A stretch of 64,000 nucleotides of DNA from CAYRJD01 sp965205925. Its GTDB lineage: Bacteria > Actinomycetota > Acidimicrobiia > Acidimicrobiales > Poriferisodalaceae. The notes under the pieces are model-generated. The model was not told the DNA's origin. It searched no databases and worked only from the letters and a program-made list of their open reading frames with translations. Below, piece by piece: positions 1-8,605 of the stretch. The stretch lies in NCBI GenBank assembly GCA_965205925.1, contig OZ242183.1, positions 62,001-126,000 of the forward strand, written 5' to 3'. Position numbers and translations under genes: made by a program. Position 1 is the stretch's first letter; every line of letters begins with the position of its first letter.

Positions 1-870
1 CATTACACCACCACCGGTGCGGCGTTGCCTTATGAAGCTCCTTATCCACCAGTAGGCGCTGCCTATCGCTAACGCAGATAGCAGTAGCTGGATAACAATC
101 GGATCGATGGCATCAAAGATGGTGGCAATGCCATCGAATACCGAGCCAAGAGGCGCGGTAATGGGATTGATAAACCACGCGATCACGCCGCTTGCGACAA
201 GTAGACCCAAAGACCACAGCCAAGGGTGGGTTTGCGCTCCGGTGCGCTCGTGCATGTTATTGCGCCAGCGGTACACAAATATCGCCGCAATGGCAGCAAT
301 CACCATCAACACCAGCCACTGATAAAAGCCGTCGGAAGCGTGAACCCGTGGAACAGACAGGCCTTTGTTGGACACGTGCAGCCAACCGTGAATCGGCCCT
401 TGATTAAGAGTTATCGAGGGCAGTGTGGTCAATGCGGCAGCGATGAGAAGAATCTGCACCAATACCGGGATGTTGCGCATGGTCTCTATATAGACCGACC
501 CAAGCTTGCGTGTGATCCAGTTATTTGAAAGGCGCGCTAGTCCGATGGCGGTACCCAAAATGGTGGCCAAAACAATGCCAGCGCCAGATGCGCGCAGCGT
601 GTTGACCATGCCAACCCACAGTGCCCGTCCCCCCGTATCGGGGTTGGTATCTATGCCCTCACCCAGCTTGATACCGGGATCTTCTGACAAAAAGCCAAAA
701 TCAACGGCAATATTTGTAGCTCTTAGGTTGTCACCTGCAACTCGCACCAAGAAAACCAGCGCGCCAACCACCAACGCTAAAAGCGCCACTTGCGCAAGCC
801 ATTTGACTACCGCGGCATTTCGATACAGCGGTGGACGCTGATGATGCCGCTCGTCTAGTGAGCTAGTCAC
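1..870 (-). CDS. Amino-acid ABC transporter permease (HisM/AapQ type), C-terminus cut by window edge
   Basis: This is an inner-membrane permease of a polar/general amino-acid ABC importer. On the minus strand the frame stays open from about 885 down to base 1, so roughly 290 codons are visible and the C-terminus is missing. After a short hydrophilic N-terminus the protein reads RPPLYRNAAVVKWLAQVAL and then continues with long hydrophobic segments, as in AapQ/YhdX-type permeases. A helix resembling the start of the HisM permease domain (GMVNTLRASGAGIVLATILG) follows. GTG at 870 is the preferred start and TTG at 885 is an alternative; neither has a clear Shine-Dalgarno site. It lies downstream of the binding-protein gene on the same strand, which supports the transport role. 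Confidence 0.8.
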   Translation of the reverse strand, partial: MTSSLDERHHQRPPLYRNAAVVKWLAQVALLALVVGALVFLVRVAGDNLRATNIAVDFGFLSEDPGIKLGEGIDTNPDTGGRALWVGMVNTLRASGAGIVLATILGTAIGLARLSNNWITRKLGSVYIETMRNIPVLVQILLIAAALTTLPSITLNQGPIHGWLHVSNKGLSVPRVHASDGFYQWLVLMVIAAIAAIFVYRWRNNMHERTGAQTHPWLWSLGLLVASGVIAWFINPITAPLGSVFDGIATIFDAIDPIVIQLLLSALAIGSAYWWIRSFIRQRRTGGGVM

Positions 871-930
871 AGCAGGGTCAGACAATTTCGGCGACCAGTC
901 CCTTTGATGCGCAACTCAGACTACGCGTGA

Positions 931-984
931 AACAGCAAAGGCCTGAGGCTTTTGCTTCTAAGCAAAGCCTCAGACCTTTGTTGT
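931..984 (-). terminator. Strong hairpin between binding-protein and permease genes
   Basis: A long inverted repeat with arms at about 931-955 and 962-984 (core GCAAAGCCTCAGACCTTTG pairing with CAAAGGCCTGAGGCTTTTGC) and a loop of about 6 nt. It sits 60 bases past the stop of the binding-protein gene and before the permease start. There is no long T-run. Such intercistronic hairpins in ABC operons often stabilise the binding-protein mRNA or partly terminate transcription, so that more binding protein than permease is made. The structure is seen; the role is inferred. Confidence 0.65.
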
Positions 985-1045
985 TCAAGATTGTTCAAGC
1001 GATTACCGCTTGGCATGGCCTCTCTGGGCCTTGGTGCGAGATCCG

Positions 1046-2146
1046 CTAGCGGGCAGGCGGTGAATAGATCAAACCGCCGTCAGTCCAGCGATCGTTAGCG
1101 GTTCCTTCACGGAATAAGCCAACCGGGTTGAGGTTACGAGCGAAGATTTCGTCGTAGTTACCAACCTGGCGGATTGCCTGCAAGAACCCGTCATTGGGTA
1201 GTCCCATGCCAGCTTGTAGTTCGCCTTCTACACCGAAGAGCCTGAGCATTTCTGGCGGTGAGGTCGGATCATCAGCCACTGCTTGAGCGGTAGCGGCTGT
1301 AACGCCGTATTCGTCAGCGATGATCGTGGCATTAACAGACCAGTCAATAATGTCGCCCCAGGCGTCATCACCGTGGCGATACGCCGGTCCGAGCGGTTCT
1401 TTTGAGATTGGCTGAGACGGGAATAGCACCCACTCCTGGTCGTCTGGTTCTTGTACCGCACGTCGGCCAATCAGGTTCGAACCATCGGAGGTAACCGCAT
1501 CACATGCCCGGCTGACGAAGTTGTCGAATATCTCATCGAAACCTTCAAAGGTCAGCAATGTGATTGAAATGCCAGCTAGGTCAGCTGCCTCAGCGATGTT
1601 CTTCTCCGTGGTGGTACCAGCAGCTGTGCAAACAACTGATCCATCAAGGTCGCTTATCTGTGATGAAACCGAGAACCCGTCACTAGCGCGTGTCAGTACC
1701 TGCTGACCGTCGTAAAAGGTGGTGGGACCGAAGTTGAGACCGAGCTCTGTATCACGGCTTTGTGTCCAGGTGGTATTGCGGAAAAGCACATCAATCGAAC
1801 CACTGCCTAGAGCGGTAAAGCGCTCGGCTGAAGTAAGCGGCACGAACGTAACGGCCCCACTGTCACCCAGCACGGCTGCAGCAACTACGCGGCAGTAGTC
1901 GGCGTCAATACCTTCTTGGCTTCCGTCAGGCTGTGTAGTGGAGAATGCGGTTGCAGCACCACTTACACCACAAATTAGCTCTCCACGATCTAGGACCGCT
2001 TGGAGCGTGCTGCCTTCTGTGCCGACTTGCGCGCTGTCGTCGCCATCGTCAACAGCATCATCGGCATCATCCGAACTGCACGCTGCACCAAGCAAGGCCA
2101 GAGCTACGAGTGCTACGCCTAAACGGCGAATGGTTCTTGTACGCAT
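1046..2146 (-). CDS. Amino-acid ABC transporter substrate-binding lipoprotein (AapJ-like)
   Basis: Extracytoplasmic binding protein of a general L-amino-acid importer, 366 aa. Residues 1-22 form a lipoprotein signal peptide (RTRTIRRLGVALVALALLGAAC) with the lipidated cysteine at 23, followed by an Asp/Ser-rich linker. The body matches type 3 solute-binding proteins of the AapJ/BztA kind: VLDRGELICGVSGA near the start, GIDADYCRVVAAAVLGD, then TSAERFTALGSGSIDVLFRNTTWT. It is the first gene of an operon with the downstream permease, from which it is separated by a hairpin. Amino acid specificity cannot be read from the sequence. Confidence 0.9.
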   Translation of the reverse strand: MRTRTIRRLGVALVALALLGAACSSDDADDAVDDGDDSAQVGTEGSTLQAVLDRGELICGVSGAATAFSTTQPDGSQEGIDADYCRVVAAAVLGDSGAVTFVPLTSAERFTALGSGSIDVLFRNTTWTQSRDTELGLNFGPTTFYDGQQVLTRASDGFSVSSQISDLDGSVVCTAAGTTTEKNIAEAADLAGISITLLTFEGFDEIFDNFVSRACDAVTSDGSNLIGRRAVQEPDDQEWVLFPSQPISKEPLGPAYRHGDDAWGDIIDWSVNATIIADEYGVTAATAQAVADDPTSPPEMLRLFGVEGELQAGMGLPNDGFLQAIRQVGNYDEIFARNLNPVGLFREGTANDRWTDGGLIYSPPAR

Positions 2147-2240
2147 ATTTTGTATTCCCTTCCGAAATGCTTTCAGAGCGTAGTGTCAGCGCGCAGAGTA
2201 GTGCAATACGCGGCACAAACGGCTTTGTCGCGGAAAGTTG

Positions 2241-2324
2241 TTACTCCAGCTATTACTCCACCAAATACTCCAGCTATTACTCCACCAAATACTCCAGCTA
2301 TTACTCCACCAAATACTCCACCAG
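2241..2324 (+). repeat. 12-bp tandem repeat, 7 units, upstream of cysQ
   Basis: Seven head-to-tail 12-bp units alternating between TTACTCCASCWA and ATACTCCASCAA forms, so the higher-order period is 24 bp. The array fills most of the gap between the divergent binding-protein and cysQ genes and ends 16 bases before the cysQ ATG. An in-frame TGA at 2329-2331 separates it from cysQ, so it is not translated as part of CysQ. The 12-mer CTATTACTCCAC recurs, inverted, at 7582-7629. Confidence 0.9.
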
Positions 2325-2340
2325 AATCTGAGATTGCCCT

Positions 2341-3108
2341 ATGGCTGACGCTGAAGACCATTCGCTAGCCGCTGAGCTTGCAACCAAGGCTGGTGAGCGC
2401 TTGCTGGAAGTTCGTGAGCAGTTGTTTGCCTCGGGAGTGTCAAGCTGGAACGTGGGAGATGTGGGTGATAGCGAAGCTCATCATCTAATAGCTGACGCAC
2501 TGGCGCTTGAGCGACCAAACGATGGATTGCTTTCCGAGGAGGGCCAGGACGATCTGGAGCGCTTGGAGAAATCCCGAGTTTGGATCATCGATCCGCTTGA
2601 CGGCACGAACGAGTTTTCGCAAAAAGGGCGTAGCGATTGGGCCGTGCATGTAGCCCTGACCGAAGGAGGAAAACCCACTGCCGGTGCGGTTGCCTTGCCA
2701 GCGATCGGCGTCACGCATTGCACGAAACCTGCGCCAGAACTAGCTCCAGCCACTGGCGGTAAGCCCCGGATAGTTGTTAGCCGTACGCGTCCTTCAGGTG
2801 CCGCGCTGGTAGTTGCGAGAGAGTTAGACGGCGAGCTAGTGCCGCTGGGTTCGGCTGGTGCCAAGGCAATGGCGGTGGTGATGGGGTATGCCGATATTTA
2901 TGCGCATTCGGGAGGTCAGTATGAATGGGATAACTGCGCTCCGGCTGTTGTTGCGCAAGCGGCGGGGCTCCACACAAGCAGATGCGATGGATCGGAGTTG
3001 GTGTACAACTTCGCCGACCCCTGGCTACCGGACTTCATAGTGTGCAGACCAGAGTTCGCCGAACCCGCTTTGGCAGCGCTACGGCGCGAAACCACTAGGC
3101 AACGCTAG
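2341..3108 (+). CDS. cysQ: 3'(2'),5'-bisphosphate nucleotidase CysQ (inositol monophosphatase family)
   Basis: Magnesium-dependent phosphatase, 255 aa, expected to hydrolyse PAP to AMP and to act on inositol phosphates, keeping sulfate assimilation going. Metal-site motifs are present: LSEEG (64-68), DPLDGT (84-89) and WD (196-197) in YEWDNCAPA. DWAVHVAL and SAGAKAMAV match the mycobacterial CysQ (Rv2131c) type rather than classic SuhB. Start at ATG 2341, fixed by an in-frame stop four codons upstream. It stands alone on the plus strand behind a 12-bp repeat array, divergent from the ABC binding-protein gene. Confidence 0.88.
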   Translation: MADAEDHSLAAELATKAGERLLEVREQLFASGVSSWNVGDVGDSEAHHLIADALALERPNDGLLSEEGQDDLERLEKSRVWIIDPLDGTNEFSQKGRSDWAVHVALTEGGKPTAGAVALPAIGVTHCTKPAPELAPATGGKPRIVVSRTRPSGAALVVARELDGELVPLGSAGAKAMAVVMGYADIYAHSGGQYEWDNCAPAVVAQAAGLHTSRCDGSELVYNFADPWLPDFIVCRPEFAEPALAALRRETTRQR

Positions 3109-3142
3109 CTAAACAGATGGCTAGAAATTCTGCGACTGGCGC

Positions 3143-3174
3143 GCAATAACTTAGGGCTGCAATAACTTAGGGCG
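3143..3174 (+). repeat. 16-bp direct duplication abutting a start codon
   Basis: Two copies of GCAATAACTTAGGGCK, the second ending on the base before the ATG at 3175. The duplication doubles the leader of the hydratase gene, including a weak TAGGG purine patch. It belongs to a window-wide pattern of short tandem duplications at gene edges. Confidence 0.85.
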
Positions 3175-4038
3175 ATGCCTGTAGCGGAGACACCCGACAG
3201 TGCCGCGGCGAGCGGCGTCACACTGAAGGTAACCAAGTATGTCGTCAACGGTTCCGTTGCGACATTGACTCTGAATCGACCACATCGGCGCAATGCCTGG
3301 ACCGGGCGCATGCACTTCGAGCTTCGTTGGCTACTGGAGCAAGCCAACAAAGACCCGGACGTGCGAGTAGTGCTGATAACCGGTGAGGGTCGTGACTTTT
3401 GCGTGGGCGCTGACACGCAAGCCCTGGAGGGGCATTCCCACCGCGGCAGCTACGACGACGGATTACCCGCCGAGGTGCCACAGCCGGGTTATGGCGTGAG
3501 CGAGTTCTTCGATCAAAACTTCGCCTTCATAATGGCTCTTGACGTAGTGGTGATTGCGGCTGTAAATGGTGCCGCAGCAGGCGTTGGATTTGTGCTGGCG
3601 TGCTACTGCGATCTGCGTTTTGCCGCAGCTGACGCCAAGCTGACTACCGCTCACGGACCGCTCGGCTTGCCAGCGGAATACGGCTTGTCTTGGGTGCTGC
3701 CACGCCTTGTGGGGTTGACCCGTGCCAACGACTTGCTTTTGTCTAGCCGCAAGCTCCTAGCAAAAGACACTGACGGTTGGGGGCTATTCAATGAGATCGT
3801 TGAAGGCGAGCAGTTACTGGAATTGGCGACTTCCTATGCCCACGATCTGACGCAGCGAGTGGCACCTGCATCTTTGGCAACCACCAAGCGGCAGGTGTAT
3901 TTAGATCAGCACCGTGATGTTGGCTCGGCCGTATCCGAAAGCGACCGCTTGCTCGGTGAAATGATGCGCCAACCCGATTACCGGGAAGGTGTGGCGGCGT
4001 TGGTTGAACATCGCTCACCAAAATGGGGCGCTAACTAG
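3175..4038 (+). CDS. Enoyl-CoA hydratase/isomerase family protein
   Basis: Crotonase-fold protein, 287 aa. The typical blocks are present: NGSVATLTLNRPHRRNAW near the N-terminus, VVLITGEGRDFCVGADTQ (first oxyanion-hole strand) and VVIAAVNGAAAGVGFVLACYCDLRFA (second oxyanion loop and helix). The expected catalytic position after AHGPLGLPAEYGLSWVLPRLVG holds E in PAEYG, where many hydratases have LLPGAGG. Substrate unknown; beta-oxidation of an unusual acyl-CoA is the likely setting. The 3' end overlaps the convergent yaaA gene by 8 bp. The ATG start directly follows a 16-bp duplication. Confidence 0.85.
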   Translation: MPVAETPDSAAASGVTLKVTKYVVNGSVATLTLNRPHRRNAWTGRMHFELRWLLEQANKDPDVRVVLITGEGRDFCVGADTQALEGHSHRGSYDDGLPAEVPQPGYGVSEFFDQNFAFIMALDVVVIAAVNGAAAGVGFVLACYCDLRFAAADAKLTTAHGPLGLPAEYGLSWVLPRLVGLTRANDLLLSSRKLLAKDTDGWGLFNEIVEGEQLLELATSYAHDLTQRVAPASLATTKRQVYLDQHRDVGSAVSESDRLLGEMMRQPDYREGVAALVEHRSPKWGAN

Positions 4039-4855
4039 CAGGTGCAGGTGCCTCGTCTCTCACAAAAACCGGCTCGGCAGCAGTGCTCGCGTCTGGGTCA
4101 AAGCGATATCCCAGAGTGTCAAAAGACTTCAAAGCCTTAAGCGTTCGCACGTTATTTCGCACTATCCAGCCTGCCATCGCACCACGCGCCTTTTTAGAAA
4201 AAAACCCCACCACCTTGTACTGCCCGCGCACAAGATCTTTGAAGCGTGGTGAGATGACCTTTACACCTGCGGTTTCGTTCAGCCGCTTAGCGTCAAACGC
4301 TGCTGCATATTCGGGCGAGGCAAGATTCACCAAAGCGCGTGCGCCTTGCGACTGAGCAGTGTGTTGCTCTAAATCGCTGATGATCAAGTCGGTGACCTGC
4401 TGGCGCCAATACTTCGGTAAAGAAGTGGCAGAGTCGACGCCCAGCGTCGCTATTGAGGTGCCCATCTCCAGCCGGTAGGGCATGATCAAATCAAGCGGCC
4501 GCAGCAATCCGTACAGCCCAGACAAGATTCGCAGACGTTTCTGCGCGCGGTTGATGTCGTGACCCGAAAACCCTGCCGCATTGAGCCCCAGATAAACATC
4601 GCCGGCAAAAGAAAAGAGTGCTGGGCGAGCGTTCGTTGAGTCATGTTCTCGCTCCCATACAGCGAACCGATCCGCGTTTAGCTCCCCCAGCTGAGGCGAC
4701 AACGACATCATCTTTGCTATCCCAACAGAACCAACTTGAGACATGGCTTGAGCCAAAGGTATGGCGCTGGCCAGTAGGCGTGGTTGGCTGTGCTTTTTGG
4801 TCTGCAAAGGCGAATCGAAATCCAGCCGCTTGGCCGGTGAGATCACTGTTAGCAC
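4031..4855 (-). CDS. yaaA: YaaA/UPF0246 family peroxide-stress protein
   Basis: 274-aa member of the YaaA (DUF328) family. In E. coli this protein limits free iron and DNA damage during peroxide stress and binds DNA; the same role here is an extrapolation. Family signatures are clear: MLTVISPAKRLDF at the N-terminus, FAGDVYLGLNA, RILSGLYGLLRPLDLIMPYRLEMG and VVGFFSKKARGAMAGW near the C-terminus. Full length for the family. Single gene on the minus strand, convergent with the hydratase. Confidence 0.9.
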   Translation of the reverse strand: MLTVISPAKRLDFDSPLQTKKHSQPRLLASAIPLAQAMSQVGSVGIAKMMSLSPQLGELNADRFAVWEREHDSTNARPALFSFAGDVYLGLNAAGFSGHDINRAQKRLRILSGLYGLLRPLDLIMPYRLEMGTSIATLGVDSATSLPKYWRQQVTDLIISDLEQHTAQSQGARALVNLASPEYAAAFDAKRLNETAGVKVISPRFKDLVRGQYKVVGFFSKKARGAMAGWIVRNNVRTLKALKSFDTLGYRFDPDASTAAEPVFVRDEAPAPAS

Positions 4856-4967
4856 TACAACACGTTACGCAAGCTTCGGTGCGCTACAACGCTCATAACC
4901 GCGCATAACCAAAGCCGGGTTGCTGTTGGCAAGCAAGCATGCGAACGAACGGCACTAGGGTTTTGGT

Positions 4968-5966
4968 GTGCCAACCGCTGTGCAGCACTATCGCGAAATG
5001 GGTGACTTTGAGTACGGCGTAGCCGACACGCTGTCACCTCAGGTGCGGCGCGTCATCTGTAAAAACCCAACACCGTTCACTTACCGCGGCACCGGCACTT
5101 ACATAATTGGTCACGGCGAAGTTGCAGTGATTGATGCTGGTCCAACGTTGGACTCACACCTAGACAACGTGCTGGCATGCTTGGGTGAGGATGAAACCGT
5201 TACTCATGCTTTTGTTACTCACACCCACAGCGACCATTCGCCACTGACGGCGGCTCTAAAGGAACGCTCCGGTGCTGTGTCTTACGGCTATGGACCGCAT
5301 GGAGTTGTGCGTCCCAACGACCCGGATGACCGTGTTGATTTCTCGGCCTACATCAGCCATGAAGAGCAAGAGCAGTACCGCAAAGAGTTTGACGAGCTGC
5401 CAGACGAGCTAAAGCGAGAGGGCGCTGACACCGATTTCACACCCGACATAGCACTGCGAGACGGCGACATTGTGAACGGTTCGGACTGGACCTTAAAAGC
5501 CATCCACACCCCAGGCCATTGCTCTAACCACCTCTGCTACGAACTAGTTGAAGAGGCCACCTTGTTTTCGGGTGACCATGTAATGGGTTGGGCTACAAGT
5601 GTGGTCGGCCCACCCGACGGATCAATGCAGGATTACCTGGCTTCACTTCGCAAGCTGCTTGAACATTCTCATGAGCGTTACTTACCCACTCATGGGCCAG
5701 CCATCGAAGATCCTGCCAACTATGTGCGCTCGTTCATCGCACATAGAACCGGACGTGAAGAGCAAATATTGAGCTATCTGACTGAGGGTCCGCGCCAGAT
5801 AGCTGACTTTGTCCCAAATATGTATGAGGGCTACGACAAACGGCTGTGGTATCCGGCAGCTAGCTCAGTGCACGCTCACATGCTGCATTTGTATGAAACC
5901 GAAAAGATCGTGGTGGTAGACGATCATGGTGAGCCAAAGCTGACAGCTACCTACGCCTTGGCCTGA
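4968..5966 (+). CDS. MBL-fold metallo-hydrolase (LACTB2-like)
   Basis: 332-aa metallo-beta-lactamase-fold hydrolase. HTHSDH at 85-90 supplies the dinuclear zinc site, with further ligands in TPGHCSNH and the later GDHVMGW and LPTHGPAI. The C-terminal part (RTGREEQILSYL, then LYPAASSVHAHMLHLYE-type winged-helix region) is the layout of the LACTB2/RNase-like branch, so a thioester or nucleic-acid substrate is possible. Starts at GTG 4968; ATG 4998 is an in-frame alternative. Followed by nucS after 12 bp, probably co-transcribed. Confidence 0.85.
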   Translation: MPTAVQHYREMGDFEYGVADTLSPQVRRVICKNPTPFTYRGTGTYIIGHGEVAVIDAGPTLDSHLDNVLACLGEDETVTHAFVTHTHSDHSPLTAALKERSGAVSYGYGPHGVVRPNDPDDRVDFSAYISHEEQEQYRKEFDELPDELKREGADTDFTPDIALRDGDIVNGSDWTLKAIHTPGHCSNHLCYELVEEATLFSGDHVMGWATSVVGPPDGSMQDYLASLRKLLEHSHERYLPTHGPAIEDPANYVRSFIAHRTGREEQILSYLTEGPRQIADFVPNMYEGYDKRLWYPAASSVHAHMLHLYETEKIVVVDDHGEPKLTATYALA

Positions 5967-5978
5967 CGTGCCTGACCT

Positions 5979-6638
5979 TTGCGGCTAGTTATCGCTCGCT
6001 GCACCGTGCAGTATTCCGGCCGGCTCGATGCTTATCTGCCCGAAGCAACACGACTGCTGATGGTTAAGGCGGACGGCTGTGTAGCGATACACGCTGATGG
6101 AGGTGCCTACAAGCCACTCAACTGGATGAATGCCCCTAACAATGCATTGTTTGACGCAGACGAGTGGCGAATTACCAACAAAGCGGGCGAACGCTTAGAC
6201 ATCACACTGCATGAAGTATTTAGCGATGTTGAGGTGAAGCTGGGAGACGACCCGGGGCTTCGCAAAGACGGAGTAGAGACTCATCTGCAAGAACTAGTGG
6301 CCGGGCGCCCTGACGTGGTGTGCAAGGGAGCGGTGTTGGTACGTCGTGAATATCCCACCAGCATTGGGCCGGTTGATTTGTTGTGCCGTGACTCCGAGGG
6401 CAAGGCAATAGCGGTGGAGATAAAGCGCAAGGGTGAGATAAGCGGCGTTGAGCAGCTAACGCGCTACCTGGAATATCTCAATCGCAACTCAAAGCTGGCG
6501 CCGGTGCAGGGCGTATTTGCTGCGCAGGAGATAAAGCCACAGGCACGCGTGCTGGCGACCGATCGTGATATTCGTTGCGTGCTGCTGGACTACGACGAGC
6601 TGCGCGGCCTTACTAGCAACACGCCTCGTTTGTTTTAG
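5979..6638 (+). CDS. nucS: Mismatch-specific endonuclease NucS/EndoMS
   Basis: 219-aa nuclease that makes double-strand cuts at mismatches and stands in for MutS/MutL in most actinobacteria. Nuclease core: D133 in GPVDLLCR and E147-x-K149 in AVEIKRKG, corresponding to the known mycobacterial catalytic triad D/E/K. The N-terminal DNA-binding part has ADGCVAIHADGGAYKPLNWM, a family hallmark. The start is TTG at 5979, matching the usual N-terminus RLVIARC. It lies 12 bp after the MBL hydrolase gene. Confidence 0.93.
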   Translation: MRLVIARCTVQYSGRLDAYLPEATRLLMVKADGCVAIHADGGAYKPLNWMNAPNNALFDADEWRITNKAGERLDITLHEVFSDVEVKLGDDPGLRKDGVETHLQELVAGRPDVVCKGAVLVRREYPTSIGPVDLLCRDSEGKAIAVEIKRKGEISGVEQLTRYLEYLNRNSKLAPVQGVFAAQEIKPQARVLATDRDIRCVLLDYDELRGLTSNTPRLF

Positions 6639-6681
6639 CTCTGGCTGGTTTGGTTGGAGCTGCTTTGCTTAACGCAGAGTG

Positions 6682-7569
6682 CTATTTATGAACGAACAAG
6701 CCGTTGTCGATTACAACGCGCTCGTTCTCGCCGCCCTTGTCGGCCACAGTGCGGTAAATCGCCTGGCCTGATTTAGGAGCGTCACCCCAGACCTGAACCG
6801 TCAGTGAATCACCCGGAAACACGGGTGCTGAAAACCGTGAGTCCATGCTGAAAAACCGCTCTGGATCGCCTTCACAAACCGTGTGCAACAGCCCTCGGCC
6901 GGTGAAACCATAAGTGCAAAGCCCGTGCAGGATCGGCTTGGGGAAACCGGCCAGCTCGGTCGCAAACCACGGATCACTGTGAAGCGGGTTGTAGTCGCCT
7001 GATAGTCGGTAAGTCAGTGCTTGGTCTGGTCTGGTTTGGTAGGTCACCTCAAAGTCAGGATCTGACTCAGGGGTTTGCACCAGCGGTGTGGTGTCGCCCT
7101 CGATGCCTCCAAAACCACCTGCTTGACGAATCACTACTGATGCTCTCAACTCAAACAACGTGTCACCGGTTTGCGCATCGGTTGCAACCGCTTCGGTGTC
7201 GATGATGGCGTTGCGTTTTTCGCCTTTGTCCCAGATGCCTGCAACTTTGTCGGTGATGTTGACTGCACCTTCCACTGGAATCTGCTTGTGCAGCGTTATG
7301 CCTTGGGAACCATGCAGCAGCTTGCCCCAGTCAATATCACCGACCTTGCCCATGGAGCCGCCAGCCCCAAAGCCGATTACTACGCCTTGTGTGGGGAATG
7401 TTCGCTGGGTGATCTCATGAGAGTTATGAGTAGTGAATTCGAGCTCTTCGGTGAACGGATCGCCCGCTCCTGCCCCGATCCCCACCGCATAGAGCAGCGA
7501 GTCGCGGAACGTCCATGCACGATTTGTCGGTTCGCCGGTTGCACCGACGGCATCAGGATTGAGTGGCAT
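6682..7569 (-). CDS. MaoC-family (R)-specific enoyl-CoA hydratase (MFE-2 hydratase-2 like)
   Basis: 295-aa double-hotdog hydratase related to the hydratase-2 domain of peroxisomal multifunctional enzyme 2 and to mycobacterial HtdY. The N-terminal half has TFRDSLLYAVGIGAG and the C-terminal half has the MaoC active-site stretch YRLSGDYNPLHSDPWFA, giving D and H of the hydratase-2 motif, then PILHGLCTYGFTGR. It follows an SDR related to the dehydrogenase part of the same eukaryotic enzyme; the two are separated by 61 bp made almost entirely of 12-bp repeats. Together they look like a split MFE-2 for 2-enoyl-CoA to 3-keto-acyl-CoA conversion. Confidence 0.88.
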   Translation of the reverse strand: MPLNPDAVGATGEPTNRAWTFRDSLLYAVGIGAGAGDPFTEELEFTTHNSHEITQRTFPTQGVVIGFGAGGSMGKVGDIDWGKLLHGSQGITLHKQIPVEGAVNITDKVAGIWDKGEKRNAIIDTEAVATDAQTGDTLFELRASVVIRQAGGFGGIEGDTTPLVQTPESDPDFEVTYQTRPDQALTYRLSGDYNPLHSDPWFATELAGFPKPILHGLCTYGFTGRGLLHTVCEGDPERFFSMDSRFSAPVFPGDSLTVQVWGDAPKSGQAIYRTVADKGGENERVVIDNGLFVHK

Positions 7570-7581
7570 TGCTTTGACCTT

Positions 7582-7629
7582 GGGGTAATAGTTGGAGTAA
7601 TAGGTGGAGTAATAGGTGGGGTAATAGTT
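7582..7629 (-). repeat. 12-bp tandem repeat, 4 units, between SDR and MaoC genes
   Basis: Four 12-bp units; on the minus strand the central ones read ACCTATTACTCC. They fill the intergenic space between the SDR stop and the MaoC ATG and share the exact 12-mer CTATTACTCCAC with the array at 2241-2324. Confidence 0.9.
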
Positions 7630-7630
7630 G

Positions 7631-8560
7631 CTAAGACTGGTTTAGATCAAGCAGACCGCCGTCTAGTGGCCCGCCCTCCATGTCGCTATTTAACTGGGCA
7701 TCTTTCACCAACTTGCGCGCTGCATCAGCAATCTTGGTTGGATCGTCGATGGCGTTGATTGTCGGCCCGCGGTGCCAAGTGTTGGCTATTCCCAACAAGT
7801 GGCCGGAGGCTTCAAACACTCGCCCGGTTACGTCGGCTGCTTCAGCGCTGCACAGCCAAGTCACGATCGGAGCGATGAAGCGCGGATGCATCATCGCCTT
7901 CTGTTCTTCGTCTTGTTGACCCATTCCTAGATCTTCGGTCATGCGTGTAAGCGCACCCGGAGCAACGGCATTTACTCGCACGCCATATCGTTGCAATTCG
8001 CGTGCCGCGATGATCGTGAACGCTGCGATGCCCATCTTGGCTGCGCCGTAGTTGGTCTGGCCAGGGTTGCCGTAGATACCCGACACCGATGTGGTGTTGA
8101 CGATGGACGCATTCACCTCTTTACCGGCCTTGGCCTGTTCACGCCAGTAGCTGCCGGCCCAACGAGCTGGCGCAAAGGTGCCCTTGAGATGCACGTCGAT
8201 CACCGCATCCCACTCGCTCTCAAGCATGTTCACGAGCATGCGGTCGCGCAAGATGCCAGCGTTGTTAACCAGCCCGTGAAGATCGCCAAAGGTTTCAACC
8301 GTCTGGTTGATTAGACGCTGAGAGCCTTCCCAGTCCGAAACATCATCACCGTTGGATACTGCTTCGCCGCCCATTGCTTCGATTTCATCGACCACTTCAT
8401 CGGCCGGACCCTTGTCGGCACCCGTGCCGTCGCGCGCGCCACCCAAGTCGTTGACAACAACCTTGGCGCCTTGCTCAGCCAGCATCAAACAGTGCTCGCG
8501 CCCTATTCCGCGAGCCCCTCCGGTAACGATGACAACACGATCTTCACAAAGTTTGGTCAT
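7631..8560 (-). CDS. SDR dehydrogenase, 17-beta-HSD4/MFE-2 dehydrogenase type
   Basis: 309-aa short-chain dehydrogenase expected to oxidise (R)-3-hydroxyacyl-CoA with NAD. It has the cofactor motif TGGARGIGREH near the N-terminus, the long insertion NDLGGARDGTGADKGPADEV typical of the MFE-2 branch, NNAGILRD, and the YGAAK catalytic pair. LGGARDG places it near 17-beta-hydroxysteroid dehydrogenase type 4, so a steroid side-chain or branched acyl substrate is possible. First gene of the pair with the MaoC hydratase. A 16-bp palindrome lies about 45 bp upstream. Confidence 0.9.
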   Translation of the reverse strand: MTKLCEDRVVIVTGGARGIGREHCLMLAEQGAKVVVNDLGGARDGTGADKGPADEVVDEIEAMGGEAVSNGDDVSDWEGSQRLINQTVETFGDLHGLVNNAGILRDRMLVNMLESEWDAVIDVHLKGTFAPARWAGSYWREQAKAGKEVNASIVNTTSVSGIYGNPGQTNYGAAKMGIAAFTIIAARELQRYGVRVNAVAPGALTRMTEDLGMGQQDEEQKAMMHPRFIAPIVTWLCSAEAADVTGRVFEASGHLLGIANTWHRGPTINAIDDPTKIADAARKLVKDAQLNSDMEGGPLDGGLLDLNQS

Positions 8561-8605
8561 TGACTATCTCTCCTGTACTTGACTGGAACTGATTCCATTG
8601 AATTT

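Noticed and set aside
1945..2331. Plus-strand frame running through the 12-bp array with SYYSTKYS repeats
   Set aside because: Most of it is antisense to the binding-protein gene; only the repeat gives it apparent order.
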